A stretch of DNA of 64,000 nt, taken from Gymnogyps californianus. Its lineage: Eukaryota > Chordata > Aves > Accipitriformes > Cathartidae. The stretch lies in NCBI RefSeq assembly GCF_018139145.2, contig NC_059481.1, positions 6,002,368-6,066,367 on the forward strand. The letters run 5' to 3'. This document shows, piece after piece, positions 1 to 13,112 of this stretch (within the stretch, counting starts at the first letter, position 1; the number at the start of each line of letters is the position of its first letter). Both the position numbers and the translations under genes were made by a program. A model generated the notes under the pieces. It searched no databases. It was not told the origin of the DNA and saw nothing but the letters and a program-made list of their open reading frames with translations.

Positions 1-540
1 ACTAACCTTCCAAAGATAAATGAGGTTACAAGTGCTTGTGAAAGACTCTGCCTCTCTGTGCAATGTTTCTAATAAAACATAAATAAAACCGAAGTTTTAC
101 TTTAAGACGGGTCTCTTTCAGACCTTTAATTTGAAAACTGTGTGACAATTGATACATATTTAGCCTTCGCCATCCATTTTCTGTGTTGTTTTTTTCCTCC
201 TAGGGTTCACTGCTTGCGGCTGAAACCTTATCTTCCTCCCTTGAAGCCCTTCCCCTGTTCAACGATTCAGTTTCTCAGCAGAAGCAAAACCATTCTCTTG
301 ATTATTTTTTTTCCTTTTTCCCCCCCAAATAAGTGACACTAAAACCTGAGCCCCACCTTTCTGTGCCTGTGTGTGAGGGGCGAATAGTTTGGAATCCCTC
401 TTAAACATTTTAAAACAGCCTGTGTGTAACGTGAGTGTTCCCTTCAGAAGACCCGGCGCTAGGGCATGCTCCGTAGATGTGTCAAGGAGGAACGAAGTGG
501 GTGCTGCTTATTTTAGTGAGGAGGGAGTTTCCCGCCTTTC
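1..540. other. Region upstream of the CpG island, no gene recognised
   Basis: This stretch is AT-rich at the left edge and becomes GC-richer towards 540. It holds two tandem AATAAA hexamers (71-87). A good 3' splice-site-like sequence ends at about 203, where a T/C-rich tract is followed by CCTAG. A second acceptor-like sequence, TTCCCTTCAG, ends near 449. The open frames here are short and match nothing I know. It could be the 3' end of a preceding transcript or simply promoter-proximal DNA. Confidence 0.4.
71..87 (+). terminator. Tandem polyadenylation hexamers
   Basis: Two canonical AATAAA hexamers lie at 71-76 and 82-87, followed by a T-rich stretch and a GTCT-rich stretch within about 30 bases. 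That arrangement is compatible with a real + strand poly(A) site. AATAAA is frequent by chance in AT-rich DNA and no coding sequence is visible upstream, so this is only suggestive. Confidence 0.2.
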
Positions 541-609
541 TTCTTCCCGCCCTTCCCCACTTCCCTGAGAGCAGGTTTGGCTGCGGAGGCAGGGACTATG
601 CTCCCTGCC

Positions 610-629
610 TGGCCAGCAGGGGCCAGGGG
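610..629 (+). promoter_or_regulatory. CTCF-like binding site
   Basis: The sequence TGGCCAGCAGGGGCCAGGGG keeps the TGGCCA-SCAGGGG core of the known CTCF motif. It is one G short of the usual GGGGGC block. It lies inside the CpG island, where promoter-proximal CTCF sites are common. The match is by eye, without a scoring matrix. Confidence 0.35.
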
Positions 630-631
630 CA

Positions 632-645
632 GGGCGGGCGGGGCC
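632..645 (+). promoter_or_regulatory. Overlapping GC boxes (SP/KLF sites)
   Basis: GGGCGGGCGGGGCC contains two overlapping GGGCGG-type GC boxes, the classic binding sites of SP1 and KLF factors in CpG-island promoters. It lies 22 bases after the start of the CTCF-like motif, in the GC-richest part of the island. Confidence 0.5.
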
Positions 646-1063
646 GGCGCGTCCCCAGCCGGGGCCCTCGGCGGCTGCCTGAGGAGCGGCGGTGGGGCTG
701 CGGTACCCTCCGGAAGGCGGTGGTCAGCCTCCGCGCGTCTTGGGGACGGTGCGGGCCCGCGTCCGGCTGAGGGGACTTCGGACCGTCCACACCACAGCGA
801 AGAGCCGTTAACGGGGCTTGCAGGCGCTCGCCGTGCCCCTGCAGTTGTGCTGGGCGCTTGGGGCTCCTGTTTCCCCCGTGCGGTGACAGGTATTTCAGTC
901 TTTAGTTGTAGTCGCGGTGAAGTAAGCTTAGCCGGTAGAATGCACTTTTCTTGTCTTACTGTAACGTTATCTCCTACTACTGTATGAAAGTCATATCTAA
1001 ATGTTAGGAAAAAGGTGTAAAGAGCAAAGCTTTCTCTCTAGCTGTGTTGCATTCGGGCCCTCA

Positions 1064-1069
1064 CACGTG
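1064..1069. promoter_or_regulatory. E-box CACGTG near the CpG island
   Basis: A palindromic CACGTG (MYC/USF/CLOCK-type E-box) lies about 160 bases downstream of the island. A six-base motif is common by chance. It is noted because a CpG-containing CACGTG is depleted elsewhere in CpG-poor DNA. Confidence 0.15.
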
Positions 1070-2206
1070 AAGGCTGAGGGGAGCAGCTATCTTGGTGCAA
1101 GGGCCGAGCCTGAGTGCTCTTTGGGTGCTTGTGTATCCACATGCTACCTAGCACAGAGGCCTTGGATACAACTGTAGTACAAATATTAAATAATTTCCTC
1201 CTTTTCCAGCTGTTGTTCCTTTGGAAATACAAAACTGCCTGCAAGTATCAGCTGTTTTGCCTCAGGCATGACCTGGTTTGTAGCCCTGTTTCAAAGGCTC
1301 CTCAGATAATTTTGAGACTTTTTAAATCAACCTTTCAGAAAAGACATAAGAAGCACACAGTACCCTGTTTCATGCTGCTATTAAAAGGGTGAGAGATGTT
1401 GCTGAAATATCATTGGCTGTACACCATAAGGAATATTTGGTGTAAAAACACTGCAGTTGATAAAATATTGGTAACTTAAATGCACAAATGATACTATTTT
1501 TCACGAGCAGCTCCAATTTAATGCCTGATGGAGCAGTGTCATTCACACCTGTTTACAAAATGCCTCTGTCTAGATTTGTACGTTTAAAAACTATTGCTGA
1601 GATAGCAAATCACTCTTTGAATCTAATTAGGTAAGTCATGTCTATAAACTTTGCTTGCTCAAATGTGGCCCTATAAAAGAAATCAAATGGCAGGCATTTT
1701 TCCAGTCAGTGGAATGAACAACTAGAATTTGATGGCTAGCATGCTCTGCCTCACTGCTACAGGATGTTCAGAATTGCAGGCAGTCTTTCTTTGGGAGCAA
1801 GGCAATGTTAAATAAACCAACATGATTTCAAAGGCCAGGACCATTTTTGCTGACTGTAGACTAGAAAGCAGATCAGTCTCCTGTGAGATCTAGAAGCTTT
1901 CTAGAATGTAATTAAAGTTGTTCGTTGGCATTGTTGATGGTTTCTTTTTTTAAAAACTTTCTATTTTTTTGTATTACTGGCTTACTGATGTTCCAGATAG
2001 GAACAAATTTGCAAGCTCTGGTGTTGATCCTGTCATGTGGTTGCAGGCTCACTAATATGCAAGGTAGGTCCCTGTCCATGGAGATGTATTGCAAAAATCG
2101 AGTCTCCAGGACTTTGAAAGTCAGGAATACCTTGAGGAACGGTGCTTGGCAGTGTTGCAATGGTTTACTAATAATTCCCCACCTGGCAAATTAAACACAT
2201 GATTTT

Positions 2207-2223
2207 AAAAAAAAAAAAAAAAA
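2207..2223 (+). repeat. Poly(A) run, 17 bases
   Basis: An uninterrupted A17 follows GATTTT. It could be a retroposon or pseudogene tail or a simple mononucleotide repeat. I see no target-site duplication and no recognisable source gene before it. Confidence 0.85.
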
Positions 2224-3891
2224 TCAAACTTTCAGTTGCTGATGATCTAATTTAGACTGTTACTCTAAGATCTATTTACCTTCAGAAGAAAAAAAAAAAT
2301 AAAAATTTGCCTCTCCAGATCTTTGTTGTCCCAAGAATGTGTGAAGAAAGGGTCCAATTTCAGTGTTTTTCAGGTCAGATCTCGATTTAGTTTATTGTGT
2401 TTGCTCTTTGGAATTCCCATTCCAATAACACATGCAACAACAAGTTTTCCTTTGATATTTTACACTTCATTGGCACTGTTTCTTTGACTATCCCAAATTA
2501 CACAACAAATAGCAGTCATAGGATTTAATTGGATTTGTACTGATCCCTTACCAGACCTGCTGTGTACCACAGACATTGGAATATAGGGCTAAAGAAGTGT
2601 ACCTTTGTGCAAGTATCAACTTAAACACCTACTAAGAAAGTAATATTTTTAGCATGGCTGTAGGTGGTTTCCTTGGTGTGGTTTCCAGTCGTATGTGTAA
2701 GGGTGACTTTTACTGTTCCTTACACAGAATTGCCTTCCTCAGATTTCAGAGGAATTCATCTAAGTCAGAGTCTAAACAGTCTAATTCAGAGTAAGATAAA
2801 GTCACTAAATGCTTGCAAATGTGGAATAGCTGCCAGGCCTGTACTAGGCTGTGCTAGTTCCTTAGTGCAGAAATCCTTATTTCTGCCATTTGTAAATCTA
2901 TTTGCACAGCATCTAAACATCTTATGAAAACAAGCAGTTTATTATTGCAGTGCATGGATAAGGAGTAATGCAAGGTGTTTTACAAGTGAGAAACAGATTT
3001 AGAATGGTTTAATTAAAATAAATTGTAGGTCAGTCAAAACTTAAGCCAACATTTACATCCTAGTAAAATAAAAGGTTCCTTGCAAGACAGAAGCTTTCTT
3101 TAGGTATTTGCTTTTAAAATACCTTTTTCATTAATATTAAAAAGATACGTATCATTTTACTTCTAAAATGGGTAATGCTTGCTTTCTGAACACTGCTATC
3201 ACTGCTTATAAAGATTGTTCCTCAAGTGTAATTTTTGTCTCACTGCAATGAGGGGTGGTGAGCTCTTCAGAAGCACCAGATAGAGAAGCAGATTTTGGGT
3301 TTTGGTTGGGGGGGGTGGAGTGTCTTTCTGTTTATATCTTGTTCCTTCTAGGGAAAGATAACTGTGTATGGATAATACCTTTGGGACCAAACATTTCTAT
3401 TTGCAAGGTCCTTTGGGGCATGATGTGTTAAGAAGCAAGTAACTTAAGATGAAATTGCAACTCATACGTTATTCGAGTCCTGCTGTTGGTGAATCTTTTG
3501 GTGCACTGTGAGCAACTGCTCACGAGAGGGAGCTCAGAGAAAGCATCAAGTATTCCTGCAGTCAAAACAAAAAATCCTAATATATCTCCCTATATATTAT
3601 GAACTCTGCTGTCTCCAAACATTTACGTTACCTGACTCTAAACCTTCATGTCAAAAATGCAGTTTCATCTTCCAGTATTTTTTCTGTATCTAGAAATTTG
3701 CTATGTTCTCTGGAATACTTAACCAAATTTTCTAATTGCTCTCTTTTAGGCATAGGCAACCCATATGATTTCTTGTATTCTAATCATGTTATGAATTTTC
3801 AAAATGGGAAGGTTTTCTATAAATAACCTTTCAAAGAGTGAATTAATAATGACAATAACTGTAAAGGAATTTTCTCCCCTTTCTTTAACAG

Positions 3892-3940
3892 GAAGTGGTT
3901 TTGATCTTGAAATTATCTGCTGCTTCCTGATTTAAAACAG
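3892..3940 (+). other. Candidate 49-base non-coding exon
   Basis: A strong 3' splice-site-like tract (TTCTCCCCTTTCTTTAACAG) ends at 3891. A donor-like AAACAG/GTACTC follows at 3940/3941. All three frames of the 49-base interval contain a stop, so if real it would be untranslated: a 5' UTR exon, a non-coding RNA exon or a poison exon. Pairs of signals this good also arise by chance in tens of kilobases of intron. Confidence 0.15.
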
Positions 3941-6900
3941 GTACTCATTCTTATTTTCTCTGTAGAAAATTAAATACATCACCATATCTTTTGTTATATT
4001 TATATTAGCACTTTAGAATTTAATTGCTAGCAATTGCACACTCTTTGCATTTTCACTGTCTTTACTAGTAATAAAATACACGTGCCATTAAAGTAGCTTT
4101 TCTAAAGGAGATGTTTCCATTTATTTGTGTGTATTAATCTTCCTTTCTTTCTCAGTCTGACTGATGTGTTCACAACAGGGAATGTTTTAAAATTTTAATA
4201 CAGAAAGAATTTGTTCAATAATGTGAGGTGACTTTGCCTATGTTCAGCTTATGCATTTTTAGTGTCTTAAGAAAAGAAGATATTCATTTAACTTATTTTT
4301 TAGTATGGCTTATTTAAGGTCCTGTTTAATGCTTAATAGAAAAAAAAATCCTACCTTACTATTTAAGAAGGTTGATTGGAAGGAATATATGCAGATATGT
4401 TAATTGTGGAACAGAGTATATTGCTTGTGAATTCCTGATTGAATAGCTACTAAGTAATTTGGCCAATATTCTTCTCTCCTTTGCTAAGTGTCCTTATCTG
4501 GCTGGTTTATACCTACTTATTTTCAGGTAATGGTTTACTTGTAAGGTGAAAACAAGCTTTAAGACTTGTGGAGGCTATTTCTAAGCATACACAGAACTTA
4601 TCTGAAAATCTGCTCTATTATTATTATTGAAAGAATACTCATTGAATCTATTTTGTCACTTACTTGTAGAAATCAGGATGAATTATCTGATCCAAGATGG
4701 TAATCTTACGAAATGTTGAATTTATTAAGTGTTTTGAAATTTATGTTCTATGAAAGAGCTTTAATACTATTTGATTTTAAAATAAATGCAACAAAAAAAA
4801 CTTTCTAAAATCTTTTAGATTTATGAAGCACTAAAGATGGGTAAATATTTTGGAAAAATATTTTTTTAAAGATTTTGTAATAAAAACATTAAACGAGTAT
4901 TATTTTGTAGGCTTTCTGTGATTATATAGTAAATTAAATTTTGTTTCTGAGACGGTACTGCAATTAACTTATTACAAATACATTAACAATGATGTACTTA
5001 GATACATCAGTAAAGCAACAGTTGGCATTGTACAATAAATACATTAATAATAGGGGATCTAAATTCTTTCCCACTTCTGTTTTTTCCTCCCCATTAAAAA
5101 AAAATGGTGTTAGGAGCTCTTCAGATGTGTTTTAGGTTTTACTGTGAACTCTTAGTTCTGAATTTCCTTCCTCGTTGTAGGAAGGTTTTCCCCTGTAAAT
5201 AGGAAAGTAGAAAACAGATTGTACCATATAGTGGTTCTGGACTGTGACCACATCATAATGCTGTTATTGCAAATGATGGATTACAGAAGGATTTTTTTCT
5301 GGTCTCTTGCAAATGTGTGTTGCAAACGCACTCAACATTTCAAGGTTTTAATAGTTTGGTTTTAAACCCTTTATATTAAAGTATTTTATTTAGTAAATCT
5401 TTGGGGTAAATGAAGGTGAGAAGAGGCTGATGTAAGTTGTAATTACATCTGGGACAGTGGCAGACTGGGGTTTTGCCTTTTTTTTTTTTTTGATGGAGAA
5501 AGTCTTACTAAAGCAACTGTTTTTTATTTTCTGATTACGTTCAGGTCTCACATGCTACATGTTTGATGTGGGTAGATGGGACAATTTTCCTCCTTTTTCT
5601 GTTCCTCTTCTGTCTTGGGCTAATTTATTTCACTTTGAGAGAGCGGGGTTGGCTTGTCAGTTCAAAACCTACCTGGATATGAGCTGTATTAGTTTGTGTG
5701 TGTCATATAGAAGAAAATAAAAAACTAATAAGGCGGGATTTAACTTTTTCAGTTATTTCCTCTCTCCACCGTTTATTGCCATACACAGAAGAGAGGATGG
5801 TGGAGAGAAATCAGAAGTGCAGTTATTTCAGAAATAAGCTGCTGTATCTGTAGGCGGTGATGGTGCTAATGCAGTGTTTTAAAACAAGTAATTGGAACTG
5901 AGTAGGAGCTAAAAGGCTCAAAATAATGAACTTCAGTAAGGTAACTGATGAACTGACAAAATATTCAGAGGCTGAATGTGTGCGTGGTCAGACTCAGCAG
6001 CACGGAACCTAGGAAGAGAAGCTGCAATCTACTTTTCTCTCTCTTTGTTTTAATGAATTGTGTTGCATATATTTTTAGATTAGTGTAGGTCTCAGCTCAG
6101 AAAACACCTTGACGTTAGATGAATAAGCTGCAGAGATGCCTCTCTTGGTTCTGTGTGTAAGAAATGTATTTTAAAAGGACAGGAAGTTGGGTCAGTAGCA
6201 GATAATTCACATATACAGATTGATTTGCTCTGATTAAATATTAGAAAGAAAAGAAGGGGAATGTTGTGCGTAGTTTATCAAACAAAACCCATGAGATGGG
6301 AAAGTAATACTGTGATCCCTGGTGTGATGTGTCTGTTAAGCTGTAAGAGCCTGCCTGAGCTGTCCAAGTAAGTGAAATTCTCGGCTTGAGTCTTGAGTCA
6401 TCTATAAAATCAGGTCTGTATCTTCAGTCTTCAATGCAGAGTATTAGGCACTCCAATATCTTTGAAGATCTAGACCTGTCATTTTTAGCAATGGGAATTA
6501 GGTGTCTACATACTTTTCAGTGTCTGAGTCTCATTGTATGACTGCTTCCTAATATCAGGTATTTACCAGGTTTTAAAGTGTTGCAGGCCCTTCAGCCAGG
6601 ACAGTGTTCCGTTGACCTTGTTCAGAGTTTCTCTTAAACAGGGCAGATATTGGGCTTGCAGACGTCCTGGCTGTTTGATCCCAGATTGTCTTTGTCTCTT
6701 AGCTTAATCTTCATCATCACATATTCTCATGCCACTAGAAAATCTCATTGTTTCAGAAAAAATCATAACTGAAAGGATCATATGAATTGTCACCAATTAT
6801 AAATAGAGATGAATTGGGTTGTGAAAATGCTTTTGATTCAGGATTTATATAGTAGTTAATGTGTTTTATAAGTATACCTGTCCTCTTCTCCAGCCAAACA

Positions 6901-9900
6901 AGATGCTAACTAACATATTCTACATTTTCCCAGTGTAGTCATGACTGCATGTTTTAAAACAGTCTTACGAAGGTATACTGTTCTCTGTTTAATTAGTCTG
7001 GCAACAGTTTGGACTCATTGATAGAATTAAAAAAGAAACACTGTGTGGGACAGAATTATCTGATTGCTGTTCCCCTGTTGTTCTTCATCTATTGTGTGAC
7101 ATTATCCAAGTCATTTAGCTTATCCGTGCCTCAGTTTCCCTTTTAAATTAGAGATTAATTTCTTCTTTTTAAATTAAAACCAAAATATTCTTAAGTAATT
7201 CCTGATATAGCAAACCTACTACAACAGGTGATGAGCTGTTTTCATTAATATTTTCAGTTCCCAGGTTCAGTTCTTCAGGACTGATGACCATTAATGATTG
7301 TGTTTCAACTCAAATGCTGCCTGGGAAATGTGTTTTGAAGCTTTGATCCAATTTTCATAGCCTATGTATCTGACTTTATTTTCCCAGGTGGGCAAGTACT
7401 TTCACAGTTGTCTGAGCTGCAGGTCTTGGTCTTACATTGCACTAGGACAATAGTGAATCTCTGAAAACTTGGGACCAGATATCTGAGATGAGAATGCACA
7501 GTTCAATATACAGTGCTTCATGGAATAAACAGAACAGCTGGTGACTCAGTGAACCCTTTAGACTGAAAGCATTTGGGGAAAGTTTGTGTTGTGATAGAAC
7601 TGTTCTGTCTGTCCTGCTAGTGTTCTTTGTCCTGTCTTCAGTCTTTTGAGAGTCTGCTGATCAGTGGTTCTGAGTGGGTTTTTTTCTGTCTCCAGTTCAA
7701 AACGACTACATGCTCTGCCATTCTCTCCCAAATCAATGGACCATAAAATGTGTATAGTTTTTCAGACCCATTTTCCACTCTGCCTGTCTTTCATACACAT
7801 ACAGTCTGGGTAACTGGAGTACTTAGCTTTGCAGCGGATTAAAGATTTAGTCTGCTCTCTTCCTGATCCTTCTGAAGTCCCTTCATCTCACTTCTTCTCC
7901 CCCCCCCCAATTCTTTTAATTTTTCTCTCTTAACTCGTGTGGAATGAAAACCAGGACAAGTCTAGAGCCTTAATCTAAAGCTCAGGGAGGTCAGCTAAGA
8001 AGGCTGATACTGATTTTGGTATTTGGGGATGTTCAAAAAGGCAGAGTGAGGGAAGGAATTTTGCTTTCCACAGTAAATACCACACAAGATCATTGGAAAA
8101 AGAGCTCAGCTTTGTATTAGTGTATAGATTTGCCATTAAATCATTAAGAGGGTCATTAGACTGATTCAAATTCAGTGTCAGATTTTCCAGATGGGCTTTC
8201 TTGGTAATAGTGGTGCTAGTGTATTCAGAGTGAATTGTAGGAAGTGTGTCAAACAACTGTCAGGATAGCTGCTGCTGAAACCTCTGCTTGGCTCAACTTG
8301 GAATTAATTGTCATTTAGTGAAAATATTGGTGAGAACATAACCTTTTGTAATGTTTAATGTTTTATTGGCTATAAAAGATAAAATATAGAGTAAAGGGAA
8401 GTAAAATAGTATTTTGTTAGGTCAGGAGCTAGATTTATGCTTCTACTTAGTGATAGAATAATCAGTGGGTCATAAAGATCAGACCGCCTGCCTCCTATCT
8501 CTTCCTTTTTTTTTTTTTATGTGTGTATTCAACAATCCCTTCTTTGTGATAGTTAGGCCCATGGGAGCTTACCAAAACACCAGGCCCCTTTTGTCCAAGG
8601 GTATTAAATTAGCTGTTTAGATCAAGAAGAATGTAGTGGATGCTTCTGTTTCAGACATTAAGCAGTTGGGATAGGACTAAATAGACTAGGATGCTTGACA
8701 TGTGCAAATGGAACACTTGCTCACAAGGGACACTCAGCTGCGTTGTGAGCTAATTCAGCACACAAAAACTAGGCATTAAATAAATTGTGCATTAACATTT
8801 GGTGGGGAGTAATAAGCAAAGAGATCTCAACTCTTCAGCTTAAAAGGAGTGATAGTGCACGTTTCACACAGTTTCATGATATGTCGAGTGTGCTCTCATT
8901 CAAATAGATTAATAGTGGAAATAGCGTTGGAAGGCTTCTCTGAAAAATGGCAACACATTGAGATTTTTCATTAGATTGATAATCCCTATGCTGTGATGAA
9001 ATTGATAAGATCTCATGATCAGTCTTAGAGGAAGCAAAGACTGAGTGGCACCATGAGGGAATTCTCTTTGGTAAAGCAGGGTGCTGTGGCAGAGGAGTGT
9101 GAGGGCAGCATCTTTGTCACAGTGTAATTGTCCAGTAGAGGTACAGAGAATTTCATACTCTGTGATGAAATGACAGAGGGCTTTTTTTTTTTTTTCCCTC
9201 CCCCCTCCGTAAGTAGCAGACTGAGGTGGGCTTGTAGCTGTGAGTTACTGTAAAAAACTTTGGTAATTCCATTAGTGTCTTTTGCAAGGAGCTGCTCAGG
9301 ACGCATGATGTTTTGTTGGATTAAGACTTCATTCCCAATTGTCTTGTTAAACCAACTTTCTCAGATAGTAGAATTAATCCCAAGGATTTATTCCAAATAA
9401 CTTAATTTGGTAAAACCTGCAAGAAAATGGTAGTCTCAGTAATGCCTAGTGTAGACAGTGCTTGGTATCAGTGCTATGCGTTTTGTTTGGTTAATTATAT
9501 GAAGTTTGCAAGAACCGTGAACCTTCTTTTCCTCTTGAAACAAGGGGTTCAGTTTTGCTTCTGATCACTTTTCCCCTCTTCTTTTTTCTACTTAACCCCT
9601 TCTTTCTACCCCTCAGTGGAAAAAACAAAAAGACCCCACTCTTTTTCCCCCTACAAAGTGCCTAGTGTTGTGCAATTCAAAATATGAAGTGAGAAAACCT
9701 GGAACGTGTGTCATTCTTTCCATATGTTTATGGTAGTGCATTCTTACATTTCTAGGAATGCAGAAAGAGATTTTTTTTATTCAAGTCTTATATTCCTGCT
9801 TACCTGCACTGAAATAATCCCTTCAAGGAAAAACAGCTGAAATCCTTGCAGGAGCAGGACAATACTGGTTATGCACCTTTCACTAAATCCTTTATGCTCC

Positions 9901-12900
9901 GAAGGAAAGTCTAGCAGAGTTCTCAGCCGCTAGTGTGGACAGTGACACAGATTCAGGATCACACTTGATCTGGGCTGTGAAATGTGACTATTCTTCAGGG
10001 CTTTCCTTTAAAATCAAGGAATGCCCTGTGTGCATAGCTCACAAAACTGGCAGTATGGGGAAAATACATGAAGAACGGTACTTTACACATTTCTGTTCTG
10101 GCTTTTATCCCAAGAGATCCCAGAGAGCTTCAATAACTACTGTGGAACCTGCCTTTAATGAAGAGGAGTGACAGGCCGCAATTGTTTCAGCACATTTCCA
10201 TGAGGGTTTTTTCCCCTCATACAGTGGTTCATTTTTCTGTCTCTGATGGCAAGGTGGGGGGAAGATAGCTGTGTTTGGGGAGGTTTATATCTTTGCAAAT
10301 CTGCTGGTATCCCTGTGAGACAGAAGTAAAGGATTTTTTGTCTGTAGCTTCGGGATAGTAGCACAGAAGAAGCATGCTCACTGTGGCTATGCTGTTCTGA
10401 AAGGACTTTATCTCTGCAAAACTTCCTTACTTCTGCAAGGGTGATGTGACCTGCTATTGCTCTTAGAGTGAAGTTCGTTTGCTCCTGGTGTAGGGAATTG
10501 TCTTTGATAGTTCATGCAGAATACACTCTGCTGAAATTCAGTTGTCAGCATAGTGGAACAAAGCACCCTATGCATCATAGTGGAAGGGTGAAAATGAAGT
10601 TCTCTTTATACATGTGGTTTGATGGGCAGGCAACCTAAATGGCCATCTCTCCCTGTCACTAACTGCCACCTGTCTGTTTGCTTCTAAATAAAATATAAAG
10701 AGATTTCTCTCTAATAGTCTTCCTAGGCCAGGTCAATTATGGGTTTCCTTGCAGCATTAACTCCTTGGCTTGTGGAGCATCTTGACTCTAATCTACGTAG
10801 AAACTGAACAGGTTAAATGAGAACTTGGGTCACAGGAAAGAAAAAGAGATCTTAGAACTGAACCAGCCAAGTGCTGCTCTGTTTGGCTCTCAACACTTGC
10901 AGTTGCTGCTAAGGAGCACAAGATCTTTTTTAAATCCCAGTTCTACTAATTAAATATGACACTTATTAAATATGTAAAACCACCCAATTGTCAAGTACAT
11001 ACAATGTACAGCAAGGACAGCTGAGCAGTACTGCTTGGCTGCAGGCAGGGATTTGCAAAGTCTGCAAAAAAATCCCGCAAGGAATGGTGACAGTCTGCAT
11101 TGCAATACACCAACTCCTGCAGAAGTGTACTGTACTTTTCATCTTCCTTCATTGTACCTGCATGAAAGGATCATCTGGAGGGGCAGATGTTGGCCTCACA
11201 CCAATTCTAAATAATGGATGGTACCAGCATTTGTATTCTTCTTTTGTGGAGCCAGTTTACATGTTGTTTTACTGGCTCCTAGAGCCCAAGGAAATATGAT
11301 TTGGAGCCAACTCTGGTTCCATGGCTCTGGTTTGCCTAGCTGAGGAAAAAGCCAGGGCTGTTTTAGATAGGCCATCTGGCTCTCTTGAATGGGCTTATTA
11401 GTAATAGTGGAGGTGGGTCTATTAGCTTGGGACAGGAACTCAGAAACAGATGCTTTGTTTATGTGTAAAATATGGCTTCAAGCCAAAGCGCTAATCATGA
11501 TTGCCTCTGAAGTGGTTCTAATCATCTGTATGAGACTGCATCGGCTCTTGTGTTGTTTGTACAAGCTGGTAGTTTAGAGGTGTTGTGTACAAGATATTTG
11601 TAGTCATAATTTCTCCAAACAGGTTAAGGCAAACATTATGAGAATCAGCATATTAATGTGCTGTGTTTCAAATTAGAATTATAAACACACTTTCCTCATT
11701 GGAGGCCTAATCTGCTAGGAAGAAGCCAGATGTTTACTGATGACACCATTATTTAGAAGGACCTATCAAACTAAACCAAATTATTGTTGTTTAACTGGAG
11801 GAAAGCCTAGTTTTATGTATCAGCCTAGTAAAACAGCTCTGTGCTGAGACCGACTGAAGTCGTTTTTGTTCTTCAGGCAGCAGGGCAAACATGAATCCCA
11901 GCAGATTTGCAGGTTCCCCTTCTAGCCTTAGGAAAGCAAAACAAGGTGTGTCTATGTTTTGATAGCCTACGTGAAATAAGTGAAAATAGGAAATGAATGG
12001 TCCTGGTTTATTTTTACCAGAAAACAATTCTGAGGCTGAGCAACAGACTAAATTACTTTCTAAGATTTCAGTTAGCATTAAAAAAGAGTAAAATAAAGGT
12101 AGAAAATTTTGTGAAAAATGGAAAATTTAGACACATGCTATTTAATTATCTTTTCTTTTTCCCTGTTTCTAGTTTGGATGCATTTCTGAGAAGAGGAAAT
12201 TATAACTGGCTAATGCATGTGAATGGTTAAAATCAAGGTTTTATTCATAAATTCTTTCATGTGTTTTGAAATGGTATTTTGTGATTAAAAAATGTGACAG
12301 TTTCAGGCAGGGTGGCTTTATCCATTCTTTCTTTTTTTCCTTTCAGATGTCTGATTCCATACCTGCTTTCCTCACAGAAATTTGAAATAAAGGCAACTGT
12401 CTGAATCTGTCTCATGATCTTCAGTAAATTTTTGCTTCAATTAGTCTCTCGATAGAGTGTATTCTCATCTTGTATAGCTTTGCATCAAAGCAGCTTTGCT
12501 TTTTTATTTCATTAGTCTTTTCCATTTTGATAAGCTGAAACATTGACACTGTATGTCAGTCTTGCCTGTAACACCAGATTCTAAAAAAATCATGTAAGCA
12601 TATGCTTATAATACTATGCTTTTATATTATCGTGAAGTTTACTTTTTTGCTAAAGCATCTGAGCTTCAGAATATGCTTAAAACTTAAGCCAAAATGTTGC
12701 TATGCCAAATACAGATCTTCACTCTATACAAGGGAAAAAGTAAGGTAATACATGGGTTGCCTCATGATCCTAGTCCTCTAAAGATGAGCTGGAATATTCA
12801 AGAGAGGTGCCACACTTGTATGATTTATATCATACTGTCTGTGGATACATAAATTGATACGTTTGGTGTGGTCTGGTGGACTTGTAGAACTATCAAATGA

Positions 12901-13112
12901 AAACTACCTTTGTTGAATCCTATGTGCATGTGTGTGACTTTGGATTGTCAATCTACAAAGCGGGGTATTCATAATACTTGAAATACAGACTCAGAATTAG
13001 TTAACTGCATTGTTTCCTGAATTGATGTTTCCTGAAGCAACTGTATGATAGAGGTACCCAAAATACTACTGTTATTTGCACGTAGAACAGATATAAACAG
13101 TGACTTTGATTT

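Larger units (their letters stand above)
598..889 (+). other. Possible first exon ending at a splice donor
   Basis: Within the CpG island an ATG at 598 has an A at -3, a fair Kozak context. It opens a frame that stays open past 889, where GACAG/GTATTTCAG resembles a 5' splice site. Read through without splicing, the frame stops at 985-987 and gives 129 residues. Up to the donor it would encode 97 residues plus one base, rich in Ala, Gly, Arg and Pro. That composition is what any GC-rich frame would give. I recognise no domain, signal peptide or family. A non-coding 5' UTR exon using the same donor is at least as likely. The transcription start is not determinable from the sequence. Confidence 0.2.
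540..900 (+). promoter_or_regulatory. CpG island, probable promoter
   Basis: By manual count about 33 CpG dinucleotides fall within 360 bases, at roughly two-thirds GC. The surrounding tens of kilobases are AT-rich and CpG-poor. The core has GC boxes (632-645) and a CTCF-like site (610-629), and I see no TATA box at the expected place. In vertebrates such islands usually mark promoters of housekeeping or developmental genes and are often divergent. A donor-like CAG/GTATTT at 889/890 suggests transcription on the + strand. A transcript in the opposite direction cannot be excluded. This is the strongest gene-associated signal in the window. Confidence 0.8.
950..3891. other. AT-rich presumed intron or intergenic DNA
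   Basis: No gene is recognisable. The stretch carries a run of 17 A at 2207-2223, which may be the tail of an old retroposed copy although nothing upstream of it is identifiable. It also has an 8-G run near 3308-3315. Donor-like AAG/GTAGGT occurs near 2061 without a convincing partner acceptor. All open frames are under about 95 codons and lie in several frames on both strands. Confidence 0.5.
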
